Source of the DNA: Rhodoferax ferrireducens
Lineage (GTDB): Bacteria; Pseudomonadota; Gammaproteobacteria; Burkholderiales; Burkholderiaceae_C
Length of the DNA: 64,000 nucleotides
Direction: 5' to 3'
Assembly (NCBI RefSeq): GCF_003347515.1
Contig: NZ_QEII01000314.1
Span: 1-64,000 of the forward strand
Below, in pieces: positions 18,221-27,030 of the stretch. The notes under the pieces were generated by a model. That model was not told where the DNA came from. It did no database searches and saw only the letters and a program-made list of their open reading frames with translations. The position numbers and the translations under genes were made by a program. Positions within the stretch are counted from its first letter, which is position 1; every line of letters starts with the position of its first letter.

Positions 18221-19168
18221 ATGAACATTCTCTTCATCGCCGATCCGCTCGAATCCTTCAAGATTTACAAGGACACCACCTTCGCCATGATGCGCGAGGC
18301 GCAAAGGCGTGGCCATAGCGTGGCGACCTGTGAACCGCAGGACGTGATGTGGCAGCGCGGCGCCCTGGTCACGGCGCATGTGCGCGATATCGTGCTCACC
18401 GGGCAGCCCGATGCGTGGTTCGAGGTCAAAGGCGCGCGCGCCGTGGCGCTGAAGGACTTCGATGCCATCCTCATGCGCAAGGACCCGCCCTTCGACAGCG
18501 AATACTTCTACGCCACCCACCTGCTGGAGCAGGCCGAGCGCGACGGCGCGCGCGTATTCAACAAGCCTGGCGCACTGCGCGACCACCCGGAAAAGCTCGC
18601 CATCATGGAGTTCCCGCAGTTCATCGGCCCGACGCTGGTGACGCGCGACGAGGCCGACATCAAGCGTTTCCACGCCGAGCACCAGGACATCATCCTCAAG
18701 CCGCTCGACGGCATGGGCGGCATGGGCATCTTCCGCGTCGGACCGGACGGCCTGAACCTGGGCTCCATCACCGAGACGCTTAACCGCCACGGTGCGCAGA
18801 GCCTGATGGTGCAGAAGTTCCTGCCCGAGATCGTGGATGGCGACAAGCGTGTGCTGGTCATTGGCGGCAAGCCGGTGCCCTATTGCCTGGCGCGTATCCC
18901 GCAGGGCAGCGAAGTGCGCGGCAATCTCGCGGCCGGCGGCAAGGGCGTGGCGCGGGCCTTGAGCGAGCGCGACCGTTTCATTGCCGAATCATTGGGGCCG
19001 ATTCTGTATGACCGGGGTTTGCTGCTGGTGGGGCTGGACGTGATTGGCGACAGCCTGACTGAAATCAACGTCACCAGCCCGACCTGCTTCCAGGAAATCT
19101 TCGATCAGACCGGCTTTGACGTGGCTGCCATGTTCGTGGAGACACTGGAGCAGGCCATCAAGGGCTGA
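18221..19168 (+). CDS. gshB: glutathione synthetase
   Basis: A 315-residue ATP-grasp enzyme that adds glycine to gamma-glutamylcysteine. MNILFIADPLESFKIYKDTT opens the family's N-terminal domain; ILKPLDGMGGMGIFRV is the ATP-binding loop and LDVIGDSLTEINVTSPTCFQ the metal-binding end. Its last 64 bases overlap, on the opposite strand, the end of the amidotransferase gene. Confidence 0.95.
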   Translation: MNILFIADPLESFKIYKDTTFAMMREAQRRGHSVATCEPQDVMWQRGALVTAHVRDIVLTGQPDAWFEVKGARAVALKDFDAILMRKDPPFDSEYFYATHLLEQAERDGARVFNKPGALRDHPEKLAIMEFPQFIGPTLVTRDEADIKRFHAEHQDIILKPLDGMGGMGIFRVGPDGLNLGSITETLNRHGAQSLMVQKFLPEIVDGDKRVLVIGGKPVPYCLARIPQGSEVRGNLAAGGKGVARALSERDRFIAESLGPILYDRGLLLVGLDVIGDSLTEINVTSPTCFQEIFDQTGFDVAAMFVETLEQAIKG

Positions 19169-19989
19169 CTCAGCCACGGCATGCGTGTGGTGCAGCTACA
19201 GCCTGCCACGGCGCCATCCACAAACACCTGAAGCTCGCCGGGGGCCATGGCGACCCAGGTCTCGTTGGTGGTCAGCGGCTCGGTCACCACAATGGCCAGC
19301 CGGTCTTGCGGGCTGTTGAGGCTGGCCAGATCGACCTTCACATCGTCATCCTTGAGATGCACTTCGGTGAACGGGTGCTGGCGCAGCACGTAATACAGTT
19401 TGGTGCTGGCATGCGCCCACAAGGCCTGGCCATTGCTCATCAGGAAATTGAAGGTGCCGTACTTGGCGATTTTGGGCACCAGCTCGGCCAGTGTGCGCGT
19501 CAGCTCGTCCACCGTGGGCACCCCGACATGTGACTTGGCCAGCTCCTGCAGCAGCCAGCAGAAAGCCAGTTCGCTGTCGGTATTGCCCACCGGCCTGAAG
19601 CTGCCGTGCAGCGTGGGCGCGTAGTTCTTCAGGTCGCCATTGTGGGCAAACACCCAGTAGCGCCCCCACAGCTCGCGCACAAACGGGTGGCAATTCTCGA
19701 GGGTCACAGCGCCCACCGTGGCCTTGCGCACATGGGCTACCACGTTATGGCTTTTGATCGGGTAGGTGCGCAGCATCTTGGCGATGGGCGAGGTGGAAGC
19801 CCCTTCCTTGTCGACAAAGTAGCGCACCCCTTTGCCCGGCTTGTCCGGCGTAGCATCTTCGCTCTCGAAGAAGGCGATGCCCCAGCCGTCGGCATGGTGG
19901 TCTGTGCAGCCGCCGCGCTGCGAAAACCCCGTAAAACTCAGGTGGAGACTGGCGGGCAGGCGGCTGTTCATTCCGAGCAATTGGCACAT
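19105..19989 (-). CDS. class II glutamine amidotransferase (YafJ-like)
   Basis: A 294-residue protein with the Ntn-type glutaminase fold: MCQLLGMN places the nucleophile Cys at residue 2, and RGGCTDHHADGWGIAFFE follows. The YafJ family's substrate is not settled. The conserved domain ends near NETWVAMAPGELQVFVDG; the last 30 or so residues are an unusual tail read antisense through the 3' end of gshB, consistent with loss of an earlier stop codon. Confidence 0.8.
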   Translation of the reverse strand: MCQLLGMNSRLPASLHLSFTGFSQRGGCTDHHADGWGIAFFESEDATPDKPGKGVRYFVDKEGASTSPIAKMLRTYPIKSHNVVAHVRKATVGAVTLENCHPFVRELWGRYWVFAHNGDLKNYAPTLHGSFRPVGNTDSELAFCWLLQELAKSHVGVPTVDELTRTLAELVPKIAKYGTFNFLMSNGQALWAHASTKLYYVLRQHPFTEVHLKDDDVKVDLASLNSPQDRLAIVVTEPLTTNETWVAMAPGELQVFVDGAVAGCSCTTRMPWLSQPLMACSSVSTNMAATSKPV

Positions 19990-20244
19990 GTTGTAAGTTT
20001 ACTGCGCTGTAACACTCATAGAAAGCCGTGTGTGGCCCGGAAGGCACGAATAGTTGATAAGCAAGTCATGTTTCTCCGTCCAGGCTGGACACTGTCCATC
20101 CGCGCTGCTATGGTTTTACAGGCGGTCTACACCACTAAAGCCCGTTTCATCGGGCTGACAGCCGGCCTACCGTACGACTCGCCGCCTTGATCCGCAAAAC
20201 TTTGCGAGCGAAACACCTGTCATGCAACACGCCAAGGAGGATCT

Positions 20245-20664
20245 ATGGCCACTCAAATCTTTGTGAATCTGCCCATCAAGGAACTCGCCCGTTCGGTTGA
20301 ATTTTTCACCCGTGCCGGTTTCACGTTCAATCCCCAGTTCACCAACGAAAAAGCCACCTGCATGGTCGTCGCCGACGATATTTTTGTCATGCTGCTGGTG
20401 GAGGACTTTTTCAAGACCTTCACCCCCAAGCCCATTTGTGACGCCAGCAAGAGCACTGAAGTGCTGATCTGCCTCGCCCTGGAAACCCGGGCCATGGTGG
20501 ACGAGATGGTCGATAAAGCCCTGGCCGCCGGTGCAAGCGGGCCCAAAAAGCCCATGGACCAGGGCGGCATGTACCAGCGAAGCTTTCAGGACCTGGACGG
20601 GCATCTGTGGGAAATCATGCACATGGCCAACACCGCCGTCAACATCGGCCCGGTGGACGTCTAG
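20245..20664 (+). CDS. VOC family protein (glyoxalase/bleomycin-resistance fold)
   Basis: A 139-residue single-module protein of the VOC superfamily. MATQIFVNLPIKELARSVEF and the tail FQDLDGHLWEIMHM with the metal-ligand-type Glu fit the group often annotated as lactoylglutathione-lyase-like. Substrate cannot be told from sequence. AAGGAGG precedes the ATG closely. The pirin gene follows 24 bases downstream and may share the transcript. Confidence 0.85.
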   Translation: MATQIFVNLPIKELARSVEFFTRAGFTFNPQFTNEKATCMVVADDIFVMLLVEDFFKTFTPKPICDASKSTEVLICLALETRAMVDEMVDKALAAGASGPKKPMDQGGMYQRSFQDLDGHLWEIMHMANTAVNIGPVDV

Positions 20665-20688
20665 CCAAGCTGTCAGGGATCTCGCACC

Positions 20689-21741
20689 ATGTCCACCAGC
20701 CCCGTCCTGCATGTCAAACCGCTCGGTTTTCCGTGGGAAACCATCGACCCCTTTCTGTTCTGCGCCTACCACGACGACGCCTACCCCCAAGGCAATGCGC
20801 AGATGGGGCCGAACGCATCGCTCACTGGCCGCGTCATGGGCACCGACTTCAGCCGCAAGGACGGCTGGAGCATGTACCACGGCAGCAAGGTGCCGGGCTT
20901 TCCTGCGCATCCGCACCGTGGCTTCGAGACCGTCACCATCGTGCGCAAGGGCCTGATCGACCATTCGGACTCGCTCGGCGCGGCCGCACGCTTTGGCCGG
21001 GGCGATGTGCAGTGGCTGACCGCCGGCAAGGGCGTGGTGCATTCGGAGATGTTTCCGCTGCTCGACACCGCCGGACCCAACCCCTTGGAGCTGTTTCAGA
21101 TCTGGCTCAACCTGCCGGCTGCCGCCAAGATGTCGACGCCGCACTTCACCATGTTCTGGTCCGAAAACATCCCCCACCGCACGGCCAGCGACGCGCAGGG
21201 CTGTAGCACCGAGGTCGCCGTGATTGCCGGCCGGCTGCTGGACGATGATGCTCCGCTGCCGCCGCCGCCCGATTCCTGGGCTGCGCGAGCGGACGCCGAC
21301 GTGGCGATCTGGACCATCCGCATGGCGCCCGGCGCCCGCTGGACCCTGCCCGCCGCGACTGGCCAACGCACGCGGCGCACCCTGTACTTCTTCAAGGGCC
21401 GATCGGTGACCATCGCCGGGCAGGAGGTGCACAGCGAAGTTGCGATCGAGCTGCGCGGCGATGCGCCGGTTGAGCTGGTGAACAGCGCGCAGAGCGACGA
21501 AGCGGCCGAATTCCTGCTGCTGCAGGGTCGCCCCATTGCCGAGCCGGTGCTGCAATACGGTCCGTTCGTGATGAACACCCAGGCCGAGATCGAGCAGACG
21601 CTGGCCGACTACCAGCGCACGCGCTTCGGCGGCTGGCCCTGGCCCGACGCCGCGCCGGTGCATGGTCACGACCCGGCGCGCTTCGCTCGCCACCCGGACG
21701 GGCTGGTGGAAACGCCCGGCTTGGACCTAAGCCGAACTTGA
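20689..21741 (+). CDS. pirin family protein
   Basis: A 350-residue double-cupin protein. HPHRGFETVTIVRKGLIDHS is the metal-binding cupin motif of pirins, and the C-terminal cupin contains PLELFQIWLNLP and FVMNTQAEIEQTLADYQ. Some bacterial pirins act as quercetinases or bind regulatory partners; the role here is unknown. Its end overlaps by 15 bases the end of the GntR regulator on the opposite strand. Confidence 0.87.
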   Translation: MSTSPVLHVKPLGFPWETIDPFLFCAYHDDAYPQGNAQMGPNASLTGRVMGTDFSRKDGWSMYHGSKVPGFPAHPHRGFETVTIVRKGLIDHSDSLGAAARFGRGDVQWLTAGKGVVHSEMFPLLDTAGPNPLELFQIWLNLPAAAKMSTPHFTMFWSENIPHRTASDAQGCSTEVAVIAGRLLDDDAPLPPPPDSWAARADADVAIWTIRMAPGARWTLPAATGQRTRRTLYFFKGRSVTIAGQEVHSEVAIELRGDAPVELVNSAQSDEAAEFLLLQGRPIAEPVLQYGPFVMNTQAEIEQTLADYQRTRFGGWPWPDAAPVHGHDPARFARHPDGLVETPGLDLSRT

Positions 21742-22446
21742 CGGGTCCAGCTGCCGGTACAGCGCGTTCGCGCGCGTCAGGTGCTCGCGGATGGCAAACT
21801 CGGCGGCCTGCGGGTCGCGCGTGGCGATGGCATCGACCAATCGCGCATGCTCGGCCAGGGTGACCTGCTCTGCGCCGGGTGCGCGGACAAAGGGGTGGTA
21901 ATACTCGATCGCCCAGCCGAACAAGGCCTCCAGAATGGCCGGGAAGATCGGGTTGCCGCTGATGCGCGCGATCTCGCGGTGCAAGGCCATGTCGCGCTGG
22001 AGGAATTCGTCCACCTTGCCGACAGAGGCGCGGTGTTCGGCCAGCCGTTCGCGCAGCCGCGCAATGTCTTCTTCGGTGGCGCGCTCGGCCGCCATGCGGG
22101 CCATGCCGACCTCCAGAAATACACGCGCGTCTTTCAGGTGTGCCAGCATGTCGGGCTGGCTGTGCAGCAGGTGGCGCGCGCCGCCGGCAAGTTGTTCGAT
22201 CAGGCGCCCGGCCGTGGGGATGACGACCAGCGCCCGCTCGCCATGGGTGATCTCGACAATGCCCGAGCGCTCCAGTGCCTGCAAGGCTTCGCGCACCGCT
22301 GGCCGGCCCACGCCATAAAATTCCATCAGCTCGCGCTCGGAGGGCAGGTGGGCGCCGGGCGGAATCTCGCCGCTGCGGATTCGCTCCAGCAGCCGGTCAA
22401 GTACTTCCTGGTACAACTTGCGGCGCTGAATCTGTTCGGGGATCAT
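21727..22446 (-). CDS. GntR/FadR-family transcriptional regulator of the acid-sugar operon
   Basis: A 239-residue regulator with an N-terminal winged helix (LPSERELMEFYGVGRPAVRE) and a C-terminal all-helical FCD domain whose metal-ligand pattern includes DMALHREIARISGNP. Regulators of this subfamily bind small carboxylates or sugar acids. It is the last gene of the ten-gene operon, 71 bases after the kinase, so its likely target is the operon promoter near 32254-32282. I start at MIPEQIQRRKLY; an earlier in-frame ATG adds nine residues. Confidence 0.85.
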   Translation of the reverse strand: MIPEQIQRRKLYQEVLDRLLERIRSGEIPPGAHLPSERELMEFYGVGRPAVREALQALERSGIVEITHGERALVVIPTAGRLIEQLAGGARHLLHSQPDMLAHLKDARVFLEVGMARMAAERATEEDIARLRERLAEHRASVGKVDEFLQRDMALHREIARISGNPIFPAILEALFGWAIEYYHPFVRAPGAEQVTLAEHARLVDAIATRDPQAAEFAIREHLTRANALYRQLDPSSSA

Positions 22447-22517
22447 GGTGAAGAGGTGCGAATGGCGGCGCAAAGATGGCTGAAAGAGGGGCTTTTAAGA
22501 GGGCTTTTTATTATCCC

Positions 22518-23909
22518 TTAGTCAAGCAGGCGGCCGGCCCGCACGGCGCCGAAAAACGAGTGCGTGCCCATCTGCCCGCCCTTGAGCACAATCTCCAGGC
22601 CGTCGCGTTCGCGCCGCTCCGACCAGGCTCGGCACAGCGGCGCGCCCGGCGCCAGGCCGGCCACCACACTGAGCGCGGTGATGTCGAGCGCGCTGGCCAC
22701 TTCGCCCGAGCTGTCGCCGCCGGCGACCACCACGCGCGTCAAGGGCGCACGCGCCAACAAGCGCCGCATCACTTCAGCCAAGCCGCAAGCCACACGCTGC
22801 GCCGCCTCACCGCGGGCCAGCCCGGCTTGCGCGGCCGTGGCGTCGAATTGCAGCACGGCGGCGTCGTCCGGGCCGGCGGCCGAATACACCAAGGGGCTGA
22901 TGCCTTGCTGGATCGCCTGCACGGCGGCAGCGACGGCGCGTTCGATCTCGGTCTCACCCTCGCGCGCATCGAGCAGGCGCGGCAGGTTCAGGCGCTCGGC
23001 GTGAAAGCCGTGTTCTCGCGCCCAGGCGATTTGCGCCGCCGACACCGGCGAGCAACTGCCGCTAACCACGGCGATGGTCGGGACGGCAGGCGCCGTCGGC
23101 AGCGAGGGCTGGGCCGGCAACAGGCCCTGGCTGCGCCAGTGCGCCGCCAGCGCGTATTGCAGGCCCGACGATGAGGCTGTGAACAGGCCCTGGCCACGCT
23201 GCGTCCACACCAGCCGGCCAGCGGCGGCCAACGTTTCTTCGTCGAGCACATCAATGAGCACCACCGGCGCATCGGCCCCGGCGAGCGCCTGCACGCGCTC
23301 GGCAGCGCCATCCGCACGCAGCTGCACCAGGTCGATCAATTCGCTGCGCCGCTGCGTCTGCGCTGCCAGATGCACACGCAGGTCGGCCTCGGCCATGGGC
23401 GTGACCGGATGGCGCGACATGGTGGGATGCCGGTCCAGGCGGTAGCCGACACCGTCAACCGCCGCGAACAAATGGCCGAAGGTCTGGTAGCGCTTCAGGC
23501 GCGGCGCACCGACCACCATCGGCGACCAGTTGCCCGGCATCAGCGGCACGCCGAGGTCGATGGCGCGGCCGATCGAGCCGAGCTCGGGCGAGGAGTCGAA
23601 GGTCGAGCAGACCTTGTATTGCAGAATCGGCGCCCCGAGTGCGGCCAGGCTGGCGAAGGCCGGCGGCAGCTCGCGCGCCATCCAGTCCGGACTGCGGCCA
23701 CGCGACTGGCCGGCCAGACCGACGCAACGCACGTCGGGAAATCGCTTCAGCCAAGCGGGCGTTGGCGGACGCAGGAACAGCACGGTCGGCACGCCGGCGG
23801 CGGTAAAAGCTTCCATGACGTCGGTCGAGCCGGTGAAATCATCGCCGTAGTAGGCGAGCAGCAGGCCGTCGGGCCAGGCCTCGGTGGTCGAGGATTCCGG
23901 CGCGTTCAT
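22518..23909 (-). CDS. DUF1537 four-carbon acid sugar kinase family (3-oxo-isoapionate kinase candidate)
   Basis: A 463-residue kinase of the DUF1537/SbtK_N-NBD_C family. YYGDDFTGSTDVMEAF near residue 20 and YKVCSTFDSSPELGSIGRA near 97 bind the sugar acid; VVAGGDSSGEVAS and LKGGQMGTHSFF near the C-terminus bind ATP. Family members phosphorylate D- or L-threonate, erythronate, or 3-oxo-isoapionate (OiaK). Pairing with a RuBisCO-like protein and an ApnO-like enzyme points to OiaK. The ATG overlaps the stop of the preceding gene by one base (TGATG). Confidence 0.82.
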   Translation of the reverse strand: MNAPESSTTEAWPDGLLLAYYGDDFTGSTDVMEAFTAAGVPTVLFLRPPTPAWLKRFPDVRCVGLAGQSRGRSPDWMARELPPAFASLAALGAPILQYKVCSTFDSSPELGSIGRAIDLGVPLMPGNWSPMVVGAPRLKRYQTFGHLFAAVDGVGYRLDRHPTMSRHPVTPMAEADLRVHLAAQTQRRSELIDLVQLRADGAAERVQALAGADAPVVLIDVLDEETLAAAGRLVWTQRGQGLFTASSSGLQYALAAHWRSQGLLPAQPSLPTAPAVPTIAVVSGSCSPVSAAQIAWAREHGFHAERLNLPRLLDAREGETEIERAVAAAVQAIQQGISPLVYSAAGPDDAAVLQFDATAAQAGLARGEAAQRVACGLAEVMRRLLARAPLTRVVVAGGDSSGEVASALDITALSVVAGLAPGAPLCRAWSERRERDGLEIVLKGGQMGTHSFFGAVRAGRLLD

Positions 23910-25150
23910 CACCAAAACTCAAGCGCCGCGCGCAACTCGGGATGCGTGCGCGCCTGTTCCGTCAAAGGCGTACCCGCCATCGCCGCATCCCACGCCTGGC
24001 GAAACGCGCTGACGCCGGCGGCGATGCCACCCGGGTGGCCGAAGATACCGCCGCCCGCCGCGTGAATCAGGTCTGCGTTGCCCAGCGCCGCATAGGTGCC
24101 GGGTGCCTGCAGCCCGGTCTGGCCGGAGCTGAACACTGGCATGGCCTGCATGGGGGCGTGCGCGAACAGCGGCTTCTGCACCGCACGCGCGGCGGCAATC
24201 ACGCTCTCGTCGGATTCGCTGAACTTGTTGCGCAAGCCGTTCACATGCAAATGGTCGGCGCCAGCCAGGCGCCAAATTTGTTGCCATGGCGCGAAGTCCC
24301 AACCGAGCGCGGGGCTGCGGCTCAGGGCGCCCCAGCCACAGCGGTGGGCATGAATGGGCAGGCTGGCGTGGCGGCGCAATTCCATCAGGCCGACCAGGCC
24401 AATCGCGTTCAGGCTCGCCATGACGCAGGTGCCGCCCAGCGACTGCACCAGGTCGTGGCGCCGGCGCATCTGGTCCAGGTCGCCAGTCAGGTTGAAGGCC
24501 ACCATCACTTTGCGCCCATGGCGCTGTGCGGCGTCGTTGACGACGTGCATCACGGCGCGCACGCGTTGGTCGAACGGGCAGTGCGGGCCATCGGCCTGCA
24601 ACTCATCGTCCTTGATGAAGTCAATGCCACCCTCCACCAGTTGGCGCACCTGCTCCGCCGTCTCCTCGGGGTTCAACCCAACGCTGGGCTTGATGATGGT
24701 GCCGATCAGCGGCCCCTGCGCTACACCGGCGAGCCGGCGCGTACCCGCCACGCCAAAGGCAGGGCCGGGGTAGGCGGCGGCAAACGACGGCGGCAGCGTC
24801 AGGTCCAGCAGGCGCAGGCCCGACACCTGGCGCAGCTCGAACAGGTTGCCGGCGATGGTCGCCATCAGGTTCGGCAGCGAAGGCCCGAGGTTTTCGATCG
24901 GCCACGACAGTTCCAGCTTGCAGCGCGTGTAGACGCTGCTGGCCATGCCGCCCGGCAGGCTGGGCTGGCCGACCTGCTCCAGCACCTCCAGGCGCTCGAC
25001 GCGCGCGCCGGAGCGCGCCTTCAGCGCCGGGGTCTCGTTCGGCAGCGCGAGGAAGGTGCCGCTGGACTGCTCGCCGGCGATGGCCTCGGCGGCGCGGCGC
25101 GGATCGTCACCGGTTTCCAGCCAATAGTTGGCGTAAATGCGTTCACTCAT
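23909..25150 (-). CDS. RuBisCO-like protein (OiaX/OiaT-type candidate)
   Basis: A 413-residue form IV RuBisCO relative. The barrel keeps GTIIKPSVGL (Lys 154), the metal-site segment GGIDFIKDDE (Lys 180, the residue carbamylated in RuBisCO), PIHAHRCGWG, VFSSGQTG and the phosphate loop GGGIFGHPGG. Loop 6 reads HVNGLRNKFSESD. In the described apiose pathways such proteins either decarboxylate 3-oxo-isoapionate 4-phosphate (OiaX) or hydrolyse it to 3-phosphoglycerate and glycolate (OiaT). Which reaction applies here cannot be read directly. I start at MSERIYANYW, 10 bases after the preceding gene. Confidence 0.82.
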   Translation of the reverse strand: MSERIYANYWLETGDDPRRAAEAIAGEQSSGTFLALPNETPALKARSGARVERLEVLEQVGQPSLPGGMASSVYTRCKLELSWPIENLGPSLPNLMATIAGNLFELRQVSGLRLLDLTLPPSFAAAYPGPAFGVAGTRRLAGVAQGPLIGTIIKPSVGLNPEETAEQVRQLVEGGIDFIKDDELQADGPHCPFDQRVRAVMHVVNDAAQRHGRKVMVAFNLTGDLDQMRRRHDLVQSLGGTCVMASLNAIGLVGLMELRRHASLPIHAHRCGWGALSRSPALGWDFAPWQQIWRLAGADHLHVNGLRNKFSESDESVIAAARAVQKPLFAHAPMQAMPVFSSGQTGLQAPGTYAALGNADLIHAAGGGIFGHPGGIAAGVSAFRQAWDAAMAGTPLTEQARTHPELRAALEFW

Positions 25151-25160
25151 GGTTAGTCTT

Positions 25161-26225
25161 TCAGTTCGGCAGTGCCTGCACGATGGCGTCGCCGAGTTCG
25201 CGTGTCGTGGCCCGGCCACCCAGGTCCGGCGTGCGTGGCGTGTCTGCGCTGCCCAGCACTTTTTCAATCGTTTTGACAATCATCTGACCGGCTTCGACCT
25301 GGCCCAGGTGTTCCAGCATCATCGCCGCCGACCAGATCTGGCCGATGGGGTTGGCGATGCCGCGACCGGCAATATCGGGCGCCGAGCCATGCACCGGCTC
25401 GAACAGCGAGGGGTAGGTCCGCTCCGGGTTGATATTGCCCGAGGGCGCGATGCCGATCGTGCCGGTGACCCCGGGGCCGAGGTCGGACAGGATGTCGCCA
25501 AACAGGTTGCTGGCGACCACCACGCCAAAGCGCTCCGGCGTCATCACAAAGCGCGCCGTCAGGATGTCGATGTGGTCCTGGTCGGCGCGCACGTCCGGGT
25601 ACTCGGCGCGGATCGCGGCAAAGCGCTCGTCCCAGAACGGCATCGAATGGAACAGGCCGTTCGACTTGGTGGCCGAGGTCACATGCAGCTTGCCGCTGCG
25701 CCGTGCCAGCTCAAAGGCGTAACGCATGATGCGGTCGGTCGCGCGGCGCGTGAAGATCGACTGCTGCACCACGATCTCGTGTTCGGTGCCGGCGTTTTGC
25801 CGACCACCAATCTGCGAGTACTCGCCCTCGCTGTTTTCGCGCACCACCCAGAAATCGATGGGTTCTGCACGCTCGCGCACGGCCGGCGTCACGCCGGGCA
25901 TCAGGCGCACCGGGCGCAGGTTCACGTACTGCTCGAAGGCGCGGCGGATCGGGATCAACAACCCCCAGGCCGAGACGTGGTCCGGCACGCCGGGAAATCC
26001 GACCGCGCCGAGGTACAGCGCATCAAAGTCACGCAGGCGCTCCAGGCCATCGTCCGGCATCATGCGGCCGGTGGCTTTGTAGGTTTCGCAACTCCAGTCG
26101 AAATGCCGGGCCGAGATGTCAAAGCCGAAGCGCGCCGCCACCGCCTCCAGCACACGCAGGCCCTCGGGCACGACCTCGCGGCCGATGCCATCGCCGGGAA
26201 TCACGCCAATGCGGTAAGTCGTCAT
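25161..26225 (-). CDS. tartrate dehydrogenase / D-malate dehydrogenase family protein
   Basis: A 354-residue member of the isocitrate/isopropylmalate dehydrogenase family. VIPGDGIGREVVPEGLRVLE opens the protein, with FWVVRENSEGEYSQIGG and the C-terminal VHGSAPDIAGRGIANP and NAD-binding loop. The family oxidatively decarboxylates 2-hydroxy acids such as D-malate, tartrate and isopropylmalate. Leucine synthesis is unlikely from its context. It may handle a C4 acid arising from the acid-sugar route; the exact substrate is unknown. Confidence 0.83.
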   Translation of the reverse strand: MTTYRIGVIPGDGIGREVVPEGLRVLEAVAARFGFDISARHFDWSCETYKATGRMMPDDGLERLRDFDALYLGAVGFPGVPDHVSAWGLLIPIRRAFEQYVNLRPVRLMPGVTPAVRERAEPIDFWVVRENSEGEYSQIGGRQNAGTEHEIVVQQSIFTRRATDRIMRYAFELARRSGKLHVTSATKSNGLFHSMPFWDERFAAIRAEYPDVRADQDHIDILTARFVMTPERFGVVVASNLFGDILSDLGPGVTGTIGIAPSGNINPERTYPSLFEPVHGSAPDIAGRGIANPIGQIWSAAMMLEHLGQVEAGQMIVKTIEKVLGSADTPRTPDLGGRATTRELGDAIVQALPN

Positions 26226-26234
26226 GCTGCCAGT

Positions 26235-26999
26235 TCAGATGCAGCGGCCACCGTCGACTTCAAGCGCGACACCGGTGATGAAGTCGGCTTCCCCGCTGGC
26301 GAGAAAGGCCGCGGCCTTGGCAATGTCCAGCGGCTTGCTCAGGCGCCCGAGCGGGATGGTAGCGATGATTTTTTGCCGCACTTCCGCGCTGTCCTCGCCG
26401 GGCAGAAAGTCGGCCAGCAAGCCGGTCTCGCCCATCACCGGGTTGATCGCCACGACGCGGATCTTGTCCGGCGCGAGTTCGATCGCCATGGCCTTGGTCA
26501 GCGTGATGGCCGCACCCTTGGTGCCCGCATACCAGCTCAGGCCCGGTCGCGGGCGCAAGCCGGCGGTGGAGGCGATGTTGATGATGACGCCGCCGCGGCC
26601 CTGTTGGCGAAACACCGGCACCGCATGGCGCGCGCCGAGGTAAATGCTTTTCACGTTGGTGGCGTAGACGCGGTCGAAGGTCTTCTCGTCGGTCTCCAGC
26701 ATCGGCTGGTTTTTGTGCGTGGTGCCGGCGTTGTTGACGAGGATGTCCAGACGGCCGAAACGCGCCAGCGTCGCCGCCACCATCGCCTGCACCGAGGCGT
26801 CCTGGGTCACGTCCACATGCACCGCGATGGCCTGGCCGCCGGTCGCCTCGATGGCAGCGGCGACCTGTTGTGCCGCCTCGTCACGCAGATCGGCCACCAC
26901 CACTTGGGCCCCGAGTTCAGCAAAATGTTTGGCGATGCCTTCACCAAATCCGCCGCCGGCGCCGGTGACGATGGCCACCTGGTCTTGCAGTTTTTTCAC
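26235..26999 (-). CDS. SDR family NAD(P)-dependent oxidoreductase
   Basis: A 254-residue short-chain dehydrogenase. VAIVTGAGGGFGEGIAKHF is the cofactor loop; NNAGTTHKNQ and the catalytic Ser with SWYAGTKGA (Tyr-x3-Lys) follow. The usual annotation is 3-oxoacyl-ACP reductase-like, but its operon place suggests oxidation of a sugar or sugar-acid hydroxyl. The GTG at 26999 is the best start because AGGAGA lies 7 bases upstream; the open frame runs 13 codons further. Confidence 0.85.
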   Translation of the reverse strand: MKKLQDQVAIVTGAGGGFGEGIAKHFAELGAQVVVADLRDEAAQQVAAAIEATGGQAIAVHVDVTQDASVQAMVAATLARFGRLDILVNNAGTTHKNQPMLETDEKTFDRVYATNVKSIYLGARHAVPVFRQQGRGGVIINIASTAGLRPRPGLSWYAGTKGAAITLTKAMAIELAPDKIRVVAINPVMGETGLLADFLPGEDSAEVRQKIIATIPLGRLSKPLDIAKAAAFLASGEADFITGVALEVDGGRCI

Positions 27000-27030
27000 G
27001 CGCTTCTCCTGGGTTGTTGAGTTGAAAAGA

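Noticed and set aside
25137..27020. 627-codon plus-strand frame across three dehydrogenase/RuBisCO-like genes
   Set aside because: It spans several real minus-strand genes and shows no domain.
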